A DNA stretch of 64,000 nucleotides from Streptomyces sp. Edi4. GTDB taxonomy: Bacteria > Actinomycetota > Actinomycetes > Streptomycetales > Streptomycetaceae. The notes beneath the pieces were generated by a model. That model had not been told where the DNA came from and did no database searches. It was given only the letters and a program-made list of their open reading frames with translations. Shown here piece after piece: positions 31,574 to 39,881 of the stretch. The DNA is taken from positions 62,001 through 126,000 of the forward strand of contig NZ_JBEJGY010000001.1 in NCBI RefSeq assembly GCF_040253615.1, in the 5' to 3' direction. The position numbers and the translations under genes were made by a program. Each line of letters opens with the position of its first letter. Position 1 is the first letter of the stretch.

Positions 31574-32293
31574 TCAGGGGAACGTGACGTCCAGGAACTG
31601 GGTGCAGGCCCAGGCCGCCCTCTTCGTCCGGCGAGTGACGGCGGTCGGGACGGTGCGCATCTTGTCGACGAGGGCCTGCGCCTGCACCACGTTGATCTCA
31701 CGGCGCTCGTTGTCGTGATCCCGGTGGACCTGCACGTGCCCGTCGGTGCCGACGCTGGCCCCGTGCACCGGCAGGACCTGGGCGAGGCCGATGTTCCCGA
31801 GTGTCTTGCGCTTGGCCCAGAGCGCCTGCCCGACGGTGTCTGCGGCGTGCAGGACCCAGTCGACAGCGACTTCGCCGTCTGCCTCGCCGGCGTAGAGGTT
31901 GCCGTCCTCGTCACGGGAGATGTGCGCGTCCGCCGGCCACCCCGCCCAGTCCATGACCACGACGACCAGATGCGCCGACGGCGGCACGCAGAGGTGGTAC
32001 ATGCGGTCGGTGTCCTGCCCGATCGGCCGGGCGTGCAGCAGATGCCAGCCGTCGCGGCGCAGCGGGCCCAGCTGGTCGGCCGTGGCGGCGGTCAGCCGGG
32101 CGTTGCGCCGTGCGGCGCTGTCGGGGCGTGTCCGGCCGACCTGGCCCCCGGCGACCGCTGAGGCGCCGCCGACAACCAGGGCCCAGCCGAGCCCGCCGGT
32201 CACGGCACCGACCGCCGCCCCGGCCAGTCCGGTCACCAGCCCGTACCCGACGGTGTGAGCGGCGCGCTCGGCACGCACCCGAACCGGGGTCAC
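31574..32293 (-). CDS. Membrane protein with divergent NERD-like domain
   Basis: 239 residues, GTG overlapping the stop of the NERD gene. Two glycine-rich membrane helices at about 12-50, then TADQLGPLRRDGWHLLHARPIGQD and AHLVVVVMDWAGWPADAHISRDEDGNLYAGE, which follow the layout of a NERD (nuclease-related) domain but lack its clear D-x-K. Paired with the canonical NERD gene upstream; the two may form one complex. Last gene of the P6 operon. Confidence 0.65.
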   Translation of the reverse strand: MTPVRVRAERAAHTVGYGLVTGLAGAAVGAVTGGLGWALVVGGASAVAGGQVGRTRPDSAARRNARLTAATADQLGPLRRDGWHLLHARPIGQDTDRMYHLCVPPSAHLVVVVMDWAGWPADAHISRDEDGNLYAGEADGEVAVDWVLHAADTVGQALWAKRKTLGNIGLAQVLPVHGASVGTDGHVQVHRDHDNERREINVVQAQALVDKMRTVPTAVTRRTKRAAWACTQFLDVTFP

Positions 32294-32952
32294 AGGTCGT
32301 CGTCCTCGACGTAGCGGGGCAGGATCCGTTCGGCCGCCGCGGCGACGGTGGCGGCCCACTGCGGGTCGGGCGGGCCCGCGTGGGAGCGCAGCAGGCCAAG
32401 GAGCCGGTCGGCCGGGATGATGCGGACGCCTTCGAGAGTGAATCCCCCACCGTCTACCGGGGCGTTGTGCATTGCGATCACCGGCGTGACCACGGTGCGC
32501 CCCCGGCCTGTGCGCGGCAGTTCCTTCTGCAGCTCCGCCTCGATCTGCCGGGTCTCGAACAGCACGGAGGGCATCACCCGGTCGTAGGGACGATCGCCGT
32601 GCAGCAAACGGCCGTTGACGGCGCGGACGACTCCGTCGCGGCTCCACAGTTTCGCGTCGACCGTGAAGGCTCGGCCGTTCGGCGCGATGAGGGCGAAGTC
32701 CACGTTGGCGACGTCGGCCCCGGGAACCGCACGGTCGTAAAGCCCGTACCAGCCCTCCTGCCCCAGAGGCCGTAGGAGTTCGGCGGTCCGGCGCTCCCCC
32801 TCGGCGCCGGCATCCCAGTCGCGGATCTCGGCCTCGGCCGCAGCGCTGACCGGCGTGGTGAACCCGAGGAGCGCCTTCAGGTGTCCCCGCCAGCCGGTGG
32901 GCTGCTGGGCGGCGCGTAACGCGTCGGCCCGGGCCTGTGCGGAGTTGGTCAT
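32290..32952 (-). CDS. NERD-domain (nuclease-related) protein
   Basis: 220 residues. AGAEGERRTAELLRPLGQEGWYGLYD then DVANVDFALIAPNGRAFTVDAKLWS gives the NERD signature: GxxGE, N-x-D, and D-x-K within FTVDAKLW. NERD proteins resemble restriction-type nucleases and are often on plasmids. Overlaps both neighbours (ATGA and GTGA). Substrate unknown. Confidence 0.75.
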   Translation of the reverse strand: MTNSAQARADALRAAQQPTGWRGHLKALLGFTTPVSAAAEAEIRDWDAGAEGERRTAELLRPLGQEGWYGLYDRAVPGADVANVDFALIAPNGRAFTVDAKLWSRDGVVRAVNGRLLHGDRPYDRVMPSVLFETRQIEAELQKELPRTGRGRTVVTPVIAMHNAPVDGGGFTLEGVRIIPADRLLGLLRSHAGPPDPQWAATVAAAAERILPRYVEDDDL

Positions 32953-33743
32953 GCGTCCGCCTCCAGAATTGCGAGGGCGTGCGCCTGGTACAGGACGGTG
33001 CCGTGCGCCCGGAACCTGACCGGCTCCGACGTCCAGCCGCAGGAGCAGACCAGGCCGTCGTCCTTGCGCCACTGCGGGATGTGCTGGTGGTCGCCGGCCC
33101 ATAGGTACGTGGCGTGCTCTGGGCAGGCGTATCCAATGGCGGACGAGGACAGCCACCCCTCGCTGTGCGTGCCGTCCTTCCCGGACCAGGCGCCCACGAG
33201 GTCGAAGTCGCGCACGCAGCCGGGCAGGAAGCACGCCCGCCGCTGGCTGCCGTGCTCGGACCACTGTTTCCAGGTGGCGTCGAGCCCGTTGGTCAGGACG
33301 GCGAGGACGTCGTCGCCGAGCAGGATGCCGAGGTCGGCCAGTCCGGACGGGTGACTGGTGGCGGTGAACGCGCCTGCCGCCTGTTCCTTGGCCTGTGCCA
33401 CCCACTCGTCGAAGTCGGCGCCGGCCACGGTGTCTTCGAGCCACCGGGTGACGGCCAGCGGGTGCGGGCCGTCACCGAGGTGGCCGTGGTAGAAGCGAGC
33501 GAACCCGGCCGCCCGGCCGGGGTCGGTGGTGTTCACGAAGTGCAGCAGCCGCGCGGACAGCGCCGCGAGGGTGCCCGCGGTGGTCTGCCAGCCGAAGGTG
33601 GCCGGGTTGCGGGGCAGCGGCAGCGCCACGGTCCGCAGGTACATCTGCGCCAGCGTCTCGAGCGTGTCCTCGACGGTCGGCGGGGTCTCCTCGTCGTCCT
33701 GGTCGTCGGGCTGCTCGTTGGTGGAGGCGGTCGTGTTGATCAC
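32949..33743 (-). CDS. Hypothetical Cys-containing protein, 264 residues
   Basis: GTG start after AGAGAGGA. An acidic N-terminus and helical first half (TLETLAQMYLRTVALPLPRN) lead to a C-terminal part with several Cys/His: RRACFLPGCVRDFD, YACPEHATYLWAGDHQH and LVCSCGW, probably zinc ligands. No family recognised. P6 operon. Confidence 0.7.
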   Translation of the reverse strand: MINTTASTNEQPDDQDDEETPPTVEDTLETLAQMYLRTVALPLPRNPATFGWQTTAGTLAALSARLLHFVNTTDPGRAAGFARFYHGHLGDGPHPLAVTRWLEDTVAGADFDEWVAQAKEQAAGAFTATSHPSGLADLGILLGDDVLAVLTNGLDATWKQWSEHGSQRRACFLPGCVRDFDLVGAWSGKDGTHSEGWLSSSAIGYACPEHATYLWAGDHQHIPQWRKDDGLVCSCGWTSEPVRFRAHGTVLYQAHALAILEADA

Positions 33744-33772
33744 GGCGCGGTCCTCTCTGTGGTGGTGGGCGG

Positions 33773-34333
33773 TCAGGTTCCGGGGGGCGCGTACGGCACC
33801 AGGGGGGTGTCCGAGCGCAGGTAGAGCGGGTGCAGGGGCTGGCCGCCGTCGGTGGTGCCGAGGCAGCGCAGGCCGATGCCGCGCCGCCACAGTCGGTCGG
33901 TGACCTGCTCGGCGCGGTGGTGCAGGTCACCGTGGGCGCCCCAGGCGGCCACCACGAAGTGCGAGGTGGCCACGGTGTGGTCGATGAAGGAGTCGGCGTA
34001 GCGGCCGATCGGGTCGGGGTCGGTCTTCAGCGCGGCCGGGTTGGTGGCGCAGCGGGCGAAGAGGTTCACAATCGCCAGCCCGCCGGCCTGCTCGCGCCGG
34101 GCGAAGTGCATGCAGCGGGTGACGGTGGGGTCGTTGTCCCGGGCGCCTGCCGTGGAGGGGTTGAGCATGATGAAGACGGCGAGCGGCAGGTTCTGGTCCC
34201 ACAGCCGGGTCAGCAGATAGCGGTGGGTGCGGGCGGTGTTGAACACGGCCGTGCCCAGGGGGCGGTCGGCGAACCCGTGGTCCTCCTCGGCCAGCAGGTC
34301 CGCCAGCGGCGGGGCGGCGAGTCCCGCGGTCAT
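33773..34333 (-). CDS. DUF1643 protein
   Basis: 186 residues, ATGA overlap with the exonuclease gene. LAVFIMLNPSTAGARDNDPT then RCMHFARREQAGGLAIVNLFARCATNPAALK matches DUF1643 (LNPSTA..DNDPT..R....A...G.....vNLfa). The family is widespread on phages and mobile elements, with no established biochemical role. The adjacent DEDDh exonuclease suggests a nucleic-acid context. Confidence 0.85.
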   Translation of the reverse strand: MTAGLAAPPLADLLAEEDHGFADRPLGTAVFNTARTHRYLLTRLWDQNLPLAVFIMLNPSTAGARDNDPTVTRCMHFARREQAGGLAIVNLFARCATNPAALKTDPDPIGRYADSFIDHTVATSHFVVAAWGAHGDLHHRAEQVTDRLWRRGIGLRCLGTTDGGQPLHPLYLRSDTPLVPYAPPGT

Positions 34334-35112
34334 CGGCTTCCCTGGGGGTTCCGGATGTCGAACCGTGCGAGCAGCTCCTGCGCGACCCGCTCGTGGTGGG
34401 CGCGCGTGACGTCCGTCAGTTCGTCCCAGCGGGGCCGGGGCGTCCCGGCATGGCGGGCGGGCATGGCGGGCCGGGCGGCCCGCTGTCCGGCCCCGGCGCC
34501 GAGCGCGGTGTAGAGCTGCTGGGCCAGGTCCTGGAGGTTGACTCGCTGGGCGGCCTGGAAGTGCAGCAGGTGCTCGTGGAAGTCGCGGTTGAAGCGGGCG
34601 TCGGCCAGGGCGTGGTGCTCGTCGGCGAGCTGGACGGGCGGCTTGGGCGCGCCGAGCTGGCGGCGCAGGACCTCGAGGTCGGTGAAGATCCGTGGGATGC
34701 CGGGCGGCATGGCGCCCCAGTCGTTGCCGTAGAGGCGGTGGAGGTAGCCGAGGTCGTCCTTGCCCCAGTTGGCGAGCAGTTCCGGCTCGTCCTCGCCGGG
34801 GAAGTAGGCGGCGAGGTCGGCGGCGATCTGCTCGGCGGGCAGGACGCGGGCGAAATCCGGGTGGTGTTCGTCCCAGCTGATCTTCACGGGCGTCCCGTTG
34901 GCGTCGCGCACGATGACGACGGGCAGGTAGGGCAGCACGTGGTCGGGGATGAAGGGGTGGTCGACGAGCGCGTCGAGGTCGGCGTCGGCGTTGATGCCGT
35001 AGTACTCCACGGGCTCGGCGGCGTTGTCGGTGACGCCGATCGACAGGAACCCGGCCAGCGTCGGGTTGCGCGGGTCGAACTCGGTGTCCAGGTAGACGAG
35101 TCGGTCGCTCAT
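34330..35112 (-). CDS. DEDDh-type 3'-5' exonuclease
   Basis: 260 residues, ATG after CAGGAG. The N-terminal VYLDTEFDP supplies the D and E of motif I; AYFPGEDEPELLANWGKDD is the central region, and HHALADARFNRDFHEH gives the H-x4-D of motif III. This resembles the 3'-5' exoribonuclease family found in actinobacteria and phages. Substrate may be RNA or DNA. P6 operon, upstream of DUF1643. Confidence 0.75.
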   Translation of the reverse strand: MSDRLVYLDTEFDPRNPTLAGFLSIGVTDNAAEPVEYYGINADADLDALVDHPFIPDHVLPYLPVVIVRDANGTPVKISWDEHHPDFARVLPAEQIAADLAAYFPGEDEPELLANWGKDDLGYLHRLYGNDWGAMPPGIPRIFTDLEVLRRQLGAPKPPVQLADEHHALADARFNRDFHEHLLHFQAAQRVNLQDLAQQLYTALGAGAGQRAARPAMPARHAGTPRPRWDELTDVTRAHHERVAQELLARFDIRNPQGSR

Positions 35113-35145
35113 GAGGTGCAGCTCCTGGGGTTCGGGTTGTGGCCT

Positions 35146-35441
35146 TCAGGGCCGGTGGTCTTCGAGGCGGGCAACGCCGGCGTGCAGGTGCTCGGCGCTG
35201 GTCTCCGGGTCCTCGACGGTGCGCACCCACCAGGTGGGCGGGGTGTTCCGCGGGCGTACGGTGCGCTGTTCGACGACCCACTCCCAGCCGGGCATCGGGT
35301 GCCCGGCTGGGTTGATCAGGGTGGGTCGCGGCCGGTCGCCGGTCTGCGCCAGCGCGACGAGCCGCTCCAGTTCCGTGCGGACCTCGCCGAGGGTGAGTCC
35401 CTCGAGCAGGGGCCGGCCAGAAGCGGGCTCCCGGGGGTCAC
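35146..35441 (-). pseudogene. Frameshifted small gene
   Basis: A GTG at 35441 overlaps a TGA as in neighbouring couplings, but its frame stops early. The frame that looks coding (LLEGLTLGEVRTELERLVAL then PTLINPAGHPMPGWEWVVEQ and TWWVRTVEDPETSAEHLH) joins it only if one C is added to the five-C run (GGGGG at 35433-35437, plus strand). The repaired gene would have 98 codons. Otherwise only an internal ATG at 35295 (49 residues) is available. Either a recent indel or a sequencing error. Confidence 0.6.
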
Positions 35442-35503
35442 CGGCGGTTCGCTCCGGCGGTCGCGGTCAGGGCGGCCAGGGTTTCCCAGCCGTGGTGCCA
35501 TGC

Positions 35504-35944
35504 CTAATCAAGGGCATATGCACCATTCATGCCGAAATCAGCGAGTTTGTAGAACCGTTCTTTGCCGGTCTTCTTGGCGAGCCGGTGCAGGAGCCCGTTC
35601 GGCACGCGCCGGTCCGCGGCGTAGTGGGTCAGGCTCGAGAGGGCGAGGGCACCGGCAACGGCGCCCGGGTGGAGCCGGACGCCGAGGACACGGGTGCCCG
35701 CGACGAGGACCAGGCCCTGGGTGGCGGTGTAGGTGACGACGTGCCAGGCACACGCCCGCCGACCCCCGTTGGTACCGAAGGGGGTCTTCACCTGCGTCCT
35801 GGGGTCCTCGTAGACGACGGGGGCCGCGTCGGTGGCCCCCTTGGCCTGGGCACACACGGCCGATTGCACCCAGTGGTCGGCACCGTCGGCCGCGGCGCGC
35901 AACAGCGCGTAGGCGGTGCCGAAATGGGCGGGGCGGTCATTCAC
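35504..35944 (-). CDS. Hypothetical protein with likely premature amber stop, 146 residues
   Basis: MNDRPAHFGTAYALLRAAAD, then HWVQSAVCAQAKGATDAAPVVYEDPRTQ and helical ALALSSLTHYAADRRVPNGLLHRLAKKTGKERFYKLADFGMNGAYALD. After the TAG the same frame continues AWHHGWETLAALTATAGANR to a TGA that overlaps the next GTG. That continuation looks coding, so the TAG may be a nonsense mutation, a read-through stop or an error. Hydrophobic in the middle; a membrane or hydrolase-like role cannot be decided. Confidence 0.65.
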   Translation of the reverse strand: MNDRPAHFGTAYALLRAAADGADHWVQSAVCAQAKGATDAAPVVYEDPRTQVKTPFGTNGGRRACAWHVVTYTATQGLVLVAGTRVLGVRLHPGAVAGALALSSLTHYAADRRVPNGLLHRLAKKTGKERFYKLADFGMNGAYALD

Positions 35945-36055
35945 AGGAGGGTTCTCCTTCTTCGACGGTCTCCGGGCGGGGCGGACGCCCCGGCCGGGCT
36001 TGGCCGGCGCCCGCCGCGCGGGTGCGCAGCGGGCGCCGCAGGTACATGGCGCTGC

Positions 36056-36949
36056 TCAGAGCTGCTGCGCGGCGGCTCTGGGGTCGAGGGCGCCGTGCGG
36101 GACGTAGCCCTTGCCGTCGCAGGCGGAACAGGCGGCGACCGCTGCCTCCTCGACCTGCGCAAGCCAGAAGGCAACCTGGCGCTCCCAGTCGGCCAGGGCC
36201 GTCTCATAGTTGGGCCCGTACACGGCCGCCGGGACCGGCAGGTCCAGGCGGCGGTCGACGAGAACCTGCACGGTGCGCCCGGACTTCAGCGGCTGTCCCC
36301 TTCGTCCGATGTCCGACCTGAAGGCGGTCCGGGGCTCGTCGAAGGGGACACGCAAGCTCACGTAGATCCCGGGCGCGCCCTTGTAGTCGACGAAGCAGTA
36401 CTGCACGCGGGGCATCTGCTTGATGCGGGCCTCGAGGTGCTGCTTGAGTCCGGGGATGTGGCCGGGGAAAAGGTGGCGGTACTCGACCCGCTGCGTCAGT
36501 TCGGTCGGGAGGTCCGCGCGCCACTGGGGCTCGTCCGGCGCGGGCGGCTGGCGGCCCTCCAAGGGAAGGAACGGCCCCTCGTAGACGTGTTCGACCGGCG
36601 CGCGGTCCTGGGTGACGCACCGGTACAGCCGCCAGTACTCGTCGGAGGAGCGCTCCTTCCACTCCTCGGGGGTCAGCTTCGCCGGGTAGCGCGTGGACAG
36701 CGCGGTGGGGTCGCTCAGCTCATACCCGATCGCCTCCGGATGCGGCTGGTACACGGCGGTGATCTTCTCGGCGAGGTGGTCGCTGGTGTACCAGTGGCCC
36801 TTGGCATCGACGATCGGCACGAGGCGCTTGACGGGCTCTCCGTCGGCGAACAGGCCGGTGCGGGTGCCGGGTCGCCGGTCGGGCTCGGGCAGGTAGTAGG
36901 CCCACCGGCCGTCGGGGAGGTGCAGGGCGTAGCGGGGCAGGCTGGTCAC
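36056..36949 (-). CDS. Hypothetical protein with C-terminal zinc-finger-like CxxC, 297 residues
   Basis: GTG start (VTSLPRYALHLPDGRWAYYL). A nudix-free alpha/beta protein with DAKGHWYTSDHLAEKITAVYQP, FVDYKGAPGIYVSLRVPFDEP and a C-terminal CSACDGKGYVPHG, reminiscent of one DnaJ-type zinc repeat. No family recognised. Gap 35945-36055 upstream of the next gene holds GC hairpins only. Confidence 0.7.
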   Translation of the reverse strand: MTSLPRYALHLPDGRWAYYLPEPDRRPGTRTGLFADGEPVKRLVPIVDAKGHWYTSDHLAEKITAVYQPHPEAIGYELSDPTALSTRYPAKLTPEEWKERSSDEYWRLYRCVTQDRAPVEHVYEGPFLPLEGRQPPAPDEPQWRADLPTELTQRVEYRHLFPGHIPGLKQHLEARIKQMPRVQYCFVDYKGAPGIYVSLRVPFDEPRTAFRSDIGRRGQPLKSGRTVQVLVDRRLDLPVPAAVYGPNYETALADWERQVAFWLAQVEEAAVAACSACDGKGYVPHGALDPRAAAQQL

Positions 36950-36963
36950 GAGTGCGTGGCCTT

Positions 36964-37308
36964 TCAGATTGTTGCGGGAGTGGCGGCGAGGGCGGCGAGG
37001 CCGCCGCAGAGGAGCGCCAGGAGCTGGACGGTGGAGCACAGAAGGTGCAGGGCGCCGGTGACCGCCGTCTGCACGACGAAGGCGAGGGCGCGGGTGGCGG
37101 AGGCGACGGCTTCGTACGGGTCCTCGCCGCCGGTGTGTCCGAGCAGGGTGACGGTGATGGTGTACGCGACCAGCGCGGTGCCGGCCTGCCACAGGAGGCT
37201 GCTGCCGTGGGCTGCGGCGACCTGGAGGGCGATCCGTCCGACGGTCAGGCCGCCGAGCGCCATCAGCAGGGGCACGAGCTGGTCGGTGATGCGGCGAGCC
37301 GTCGTCAT
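36964..37308 (-). CDS. Membrane protein, 114 residues, first gene of the P6 operon
   Basis: Four hydrophobic stretches (about 9-30, 37-57, 70-90, 93-112) with almost no polar tail. GGAGG before the ATG. Leader of about 100 bases from P6. Function unknown. Confidence 0.7.
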   Translation of the reverse strand: MTTARRITDQLVPLLMALGGLTVGRIALQVAAAHGSSLLWQAGTALVAYTITVTLLGHTGGEDPYEAVASATRALAFVVQTAVTGALHLLCSTVQLLALLCGGLAALAATPATI

Positions 37309-37412
37309 CGGGGGGCCTCCGTAGAGCGGGTTGGGTGGCCGCGCCCGCCGAGGGGATTGGCGAGCGCGGCCGGTGCGTGGCCCCGGAGGGGGGTGGGGGC
37401 CGTGCAGAACAG

Positions 37413-37448
37413 ACACTAGTTCAAACCCAATACGTAAGCAACGGGTTT
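37413..37448 (-). promoter_or_regulatory. Promoter element P6 (full dyad)
   Basis: -35 TTGCTT (37436-37441), ACGTATTGGGTTT, 17-base spacer, -10 TAGTGT (37413-37418). The AAACCC-N14-GGGTTT dyad is perfect here (37423-37448). Drives 37308-31574. Confidence 0.85.
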
Positions 37449-37473
37449 GGATTGTGCGGTTCAAACCGGCCCG

Positions 37474-37971
37474 TCAGGCGATGGCGCGTTGCCGGCGCTC
37501 GCGGTATTCCTGCACGTAGGCGCGATGGGCCGTGCGGCAGGAGTCGCAGGGGTCCTCCCAGGCGCGCAGGTGCCGGTGGTACGCGGCCTCGGTGCCACAC
37601 GGCTTCATCTGCCGCTCCACCCGGTTGCGCTTGCGGCGCTCGGCGGCCGCCAGGCGGCACGCCCTGCGGCAGTCCTCGCATGCTGCTTCCTTACGGCGGC
37701 GGTGGCGGCGGTAGCCGCGCATCGTTCCGTGCGGGAAGGAGCTCCCGTCGCTTCCGGGGACCAGTAGGTGGCGTTCGGCGACGCCGAGCAGCGTGGCGAT
37801 CTGCCGGTCGGTGGCCACGATGCCCATGCGGCGTGCGGCGTAGAGCATCGCGTCGAGGGCTTGGTCGTGGCCGAACGGCTGCGCCTCGGGTGCAGGGTGG
37901 GGCGCCTTGGCGAGGCGTGGCGCTGCTGAGACGTCGGGGTCCTGGGTGCGTTCGAGGACGGCGGTGCCCAT
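37474..37971 (-). CDS. Hypothetical protein with paired CxxC motifs, 165 residues
   Basis: MGTAVLERTQDPDVSAAPRL, then a helical segment (LDAMLYAARRMGIVATDRQIATLLGVAERHL) that may be a helix-turn-helix. A basic C-terminal half follows with CEDCRRACRLAAAERRKRNR and PCGTEAAYHRHLRAWEDPCDSC, two zinc-ligand pairs typical of phage-like HNH/zinc DNA-binding proteins; no HNH core is seen. Last gene of the P7 operon; ATGA overlap upstream. Confidence 0.7.
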   Translation of the reverse strand: MGTAVLERTQDPDVSAAPRLAKAPHPAPEAQPFGHDQALDAMLYAARRMGIVATDRQIATLLGVAERHLLVPGSDGSSFPHGTMRGYRRHRRRKEAACEDCRRACRLAAAERRKRNRVERQMKPCGTEAAYHRHLRAWEDPCDSCRTAHRAYVQEYRERRQRAIA

Positions 37972-38423
37972 CAGCGGCCGGCCGTGCAGTCGACGGCCGC
38001 CGCGTCCGGGGGGCACTCGTAGCCGTGCGCCGGGCAGGTGATGTCCTGCCAGCCCTTGCGCCAGGCGCGGTCGCTGAGCATGGCGGGCGCCCAGCGGGCG
38101 GTGGGTTTGCCGTGCCGCTCGAAGCCGAAGGCGCGCAGCTCGTTGGTCCCCGGGTAGGAGGCCAGGCTCTCGCAGCGGAAGGTGACGCCGTTGCGGCGGT
38201 ACAGCCGTCCCGCCTCGAAGAACTCGTCGTGGATGACGTCGTCTGCGCGGTCGAGGTAGAGAAGTCGGGCGCCGAGGGACTCGCGCTCTTCCTCGTCCAG
38301 GGCCAGGGCGGCGGGGGTGCCGTCGGTGGTAGTGCACGGGACCCAACTGGTGGTGTCGCTGGCGACCGGCGGGTAGACGTCCTTGTTCCAGCGCAGTTCG
38401 GTCACGGTGATGGTCTCGCTCAC
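37971..38423 (-). CDS. Hypothetical protein, 150 residues
   Basis: GTG start (VSETITVTELRWNKDVYPPV). Beta-rich, with ALDEEERESLGARLLYLDRADDVIHDEFFEAGRLYRRNG and C-terminal ITCPAHGYECPPDAAAVDC carrying three Cys. P7 operon. No family recognised. Confidence 0.65.
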   Translation of the reverse strand: MSETITVTELRWNKDVYPPVASDTTSWVPCTTTDGTPAALALDEEERESLGARLLYLDRADDVIHDEFFEAGRLYRRNGVTFRCESLASYPGTNELRAFGFERHGKPTARWAPAMLSDRAWRKGWQDITCPAHGYECPPDAAAVDCTAGR

Positions 38424-38462
38424 GAGGGGCCTGCCTTTCACGCGTAGAGGGAAGACGAAGGG

Positions 38463-38497
38463 GCCCGCTCCGAGCCCCGGACGGGCGCGGAGCGGGC
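38463..38497. other. Intercistronic GC hairpin (P7 operon)
   Basis: GCCCGCTCCG (38463-38472) and complement (38488-38497) between two non-overlapping genes. Confidence 0.5.
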
Positions 38498-38508
38498 TGC
38501 CGGGCGGG

Positions 38509-38904
38509 TCAGCCGACGCTGCTCAGGACGTTCTCCGCGAATTTCAGGGCGGTCTCACGGTCCATCTGCCTGGGCTGGTCCTGGTCGGCGTCGCGGTGGG
38601 CGCGGTCCAGGAGCGTGGCCAGGTGATGCAGGGAGTCGGCGGCGGCGGCCAGGGTGGCGTTGTCGTCCGACGGCCGTACGGTGACCGGCAGGGTCAGGTC
38701 GAGCTGGTCCAGCAGGCACAGCTCGCCGTTGATCCGTTCCACCGCCTGCCGGTCGGTGGCGGGGTCGCCCGTCGACGCGAAGGTGATGGTCGCCAGGCCG
38801 TGGGCGGCGAAGGCGTCCAGGGTCCGGGTGTCGACGCTGTTGAGGCCGTCGAGTGCCTGGGATGCCAGGGCTATGAGCAGGGCGGCGGTGGACTGCATGG
38901 GCAT
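38509..38904 (-). CDS. Hypothetical helical protein, 131 residues
   Basis: MPMQSTAALLIALASQALDG, then NSVDTRTLDAFAAHGLATITFASTGDP and LAAAADSLHHLATLLDRAHRD. Soluble and helical, one Cys. P7 operon. Function unknown. Confidence 0.65.
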   Translation of the reverse strand: MPMQSTAALLIALASQALDGLNSVDTRTLDAFAAHGLATITFASTGDPATDRQAVERINGELCLLDQLDLTLPVTVRPSDDNATLAAAADSLHHLATLLDRAHRDADQDQPRQMDRETALKFAENVLSSVG

Positions 38905-38941
38905 GCGGGGTCGCCTTTCAGGAGGTGGGAGCGGGCGCAGT

Positions 38942-38971
38942 GCTGGCCGGGGCGCAGGTGCCCCGGCCAGC
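38942..38971. other. Intercistronic GC hairpin (P7 operon)
   Basis: Perfect 12-bp arms GCTGGCCGGGGC (38942-38953) and complement (38960-38971) between the third and second genes. Confidence 0.5.
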
Positions 38972-38990
38972 GGTGAGGAGGCGCGGTCGT

Positions 38991-39362
38991 CTATGCGACG
39001 GGTACCAGGAGGGCGACCAGGCTGGGCTGGCCCTTCAGGCTGGGTGCGGCGAGCAGGGCGGAGATGACGTCCGCCTCGTCCGCGCCCTCGGTGGTGCCGA
39101 GGGCGACCAGGATCCGGAGCAGGAGGCGCACTTGGGCGCGGGTCGTCTCGCTGTTCGGGGGGTGGACTCCGGCGGCGTTGGCCGCGCGTGCGTAGTCGGC
39201 GTCGGTGAGCCGCTCGATCATCGCCGGGGTGGCCTGGGTGTCGAACTCGGTGTAGAGCGCCATGGCCGTGGCGATGGCCTTGGCGAGACGGCTGTGGGCG
39301 ATGGCGCGGCTGCGGGTCGTCGTGCCCTTGGGCAGGTGGCCTCGTGCGGTCGGGATGCTCAT
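38991..39362 (-). CDS. Hypothetical protein, 123 residues
   Basis: MSIPTARGHLPKGTTTRSRA then LAKAIATAMALYTEFDTQATPAMIERLTDADYARAANAAGVHPPNSETTRAQVRLLLRIL: helical. GGAGAG upstream. P7 operon, second gene. No family recognised. Confidence 0.65.
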   Translation of the reverse strand: MSIPTARGHLPKGTTTRSRAIAHSRLAKAIATAMALYTEFDTQATPAMIERLTDADYARAANAAGVHPPNSETTRAQVRLLLRILVALGTTEGADEADVISALLAAPSLKGQPSLVALLVPVA

Positions 39363-39405
39363 CGTGTTCTCTCCAGTTGGTAGCCGGGGCTGGCGGTGGG
39401 CGCGG

Positions 39406-39429
39406 GGCCGGGGCCCGAAGGCCCCGGCC
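39406..39429. other. Intercistronic GC hairpin (P7 operon)
   Basis: Perfect 10-bp arms GGCCGGGGCC with a CGAA loop, between the first and second genes. Confidence 0.5.
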
Positions 39430-39436
39430 TGGCCGG

Positions 39437-39706
39437 TCAGGCGAGCGGCGGGGTGATCCGCACCCGGTACTCGGTGGCCCGGATCCGGCGGGCCGCCGCG
39501 CGCTGGTTGTCGGCGCTGACCTCGTCGTGAAGGGCGGCCGCGTGCTCGAGGTGCACCGCCTTCTGGTCGGCCGCGTCGGCCGGGGCGAAGGCCTTCAGCT
39601 CGGTCTCGGTGGCCGCGACCTGGGTGGCGGGCACCCCGTAGCGGACCGCGCCGGGGACCGTGTAGCCGTTGGTGTCGATCAGGCGCATCTCGTGGGTGGT
39701 GGTCAC
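39437..39706 (-). CDS. Small protein, 89 residues, first gene of the P7 operon
   Basis: GTG after AAGGAG (VTTTHEMRLIDTNGYTVPGA). An N-terminal beta part and then a helix (DQKAVHLEHAAALHDEVSADNQRAAARRIRATEYRVRI). 47 bases from the P7 -10. Function unknown. Confidence 0.65.
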   Translation of the reverse strand: MTTTHEMRLIDTNGYTVPGAVRYGVPATQVAATETELKAFAPADAADQKAVHLEHAAALHDEVSADNQRAAARRIRATEYRVRITPPLA

Positions 39707-39752
39707 TTGGCCAGCTCCTTGGGTGGTTCGCGTGTCTTTGTCGGCACCCCAG

Positions 39753-39787
39753 ACACTACGCAAAACCCAATACGTAAGCAACAGTTT
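39753..39787 (-). promoter_or_regulatory. Promoter element P7
   Basis: -35 TTGCTT (39776-39781), ACGTATTGGGTTT, 17-base spacer, -10 TAGTGT (39753-39758). Drives 39706-37474. Confidence 0.85.
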
Positions 39788-39810
39788 TAGGGGTTTCAGG
39801 ACGCACCAAA

Positions 39811-39838
39811 AGGGCGGCCTCCGAGTGGAGACCGCCCT
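39811..39838 (-). terminator. Rho-independent terminator of the P8 operon
   Basis: AGGGCGG-C-CTCC and complement with a GAGT loop, followed on the minus strand by TTTTGG. About 45 bases after the stop at 39882. Confidence 0.8.
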
Positions 39839-39881
39839 GGTCAGAAGCTGTTCCGGCGCGACGTACTACGGCCGGCCCCCG

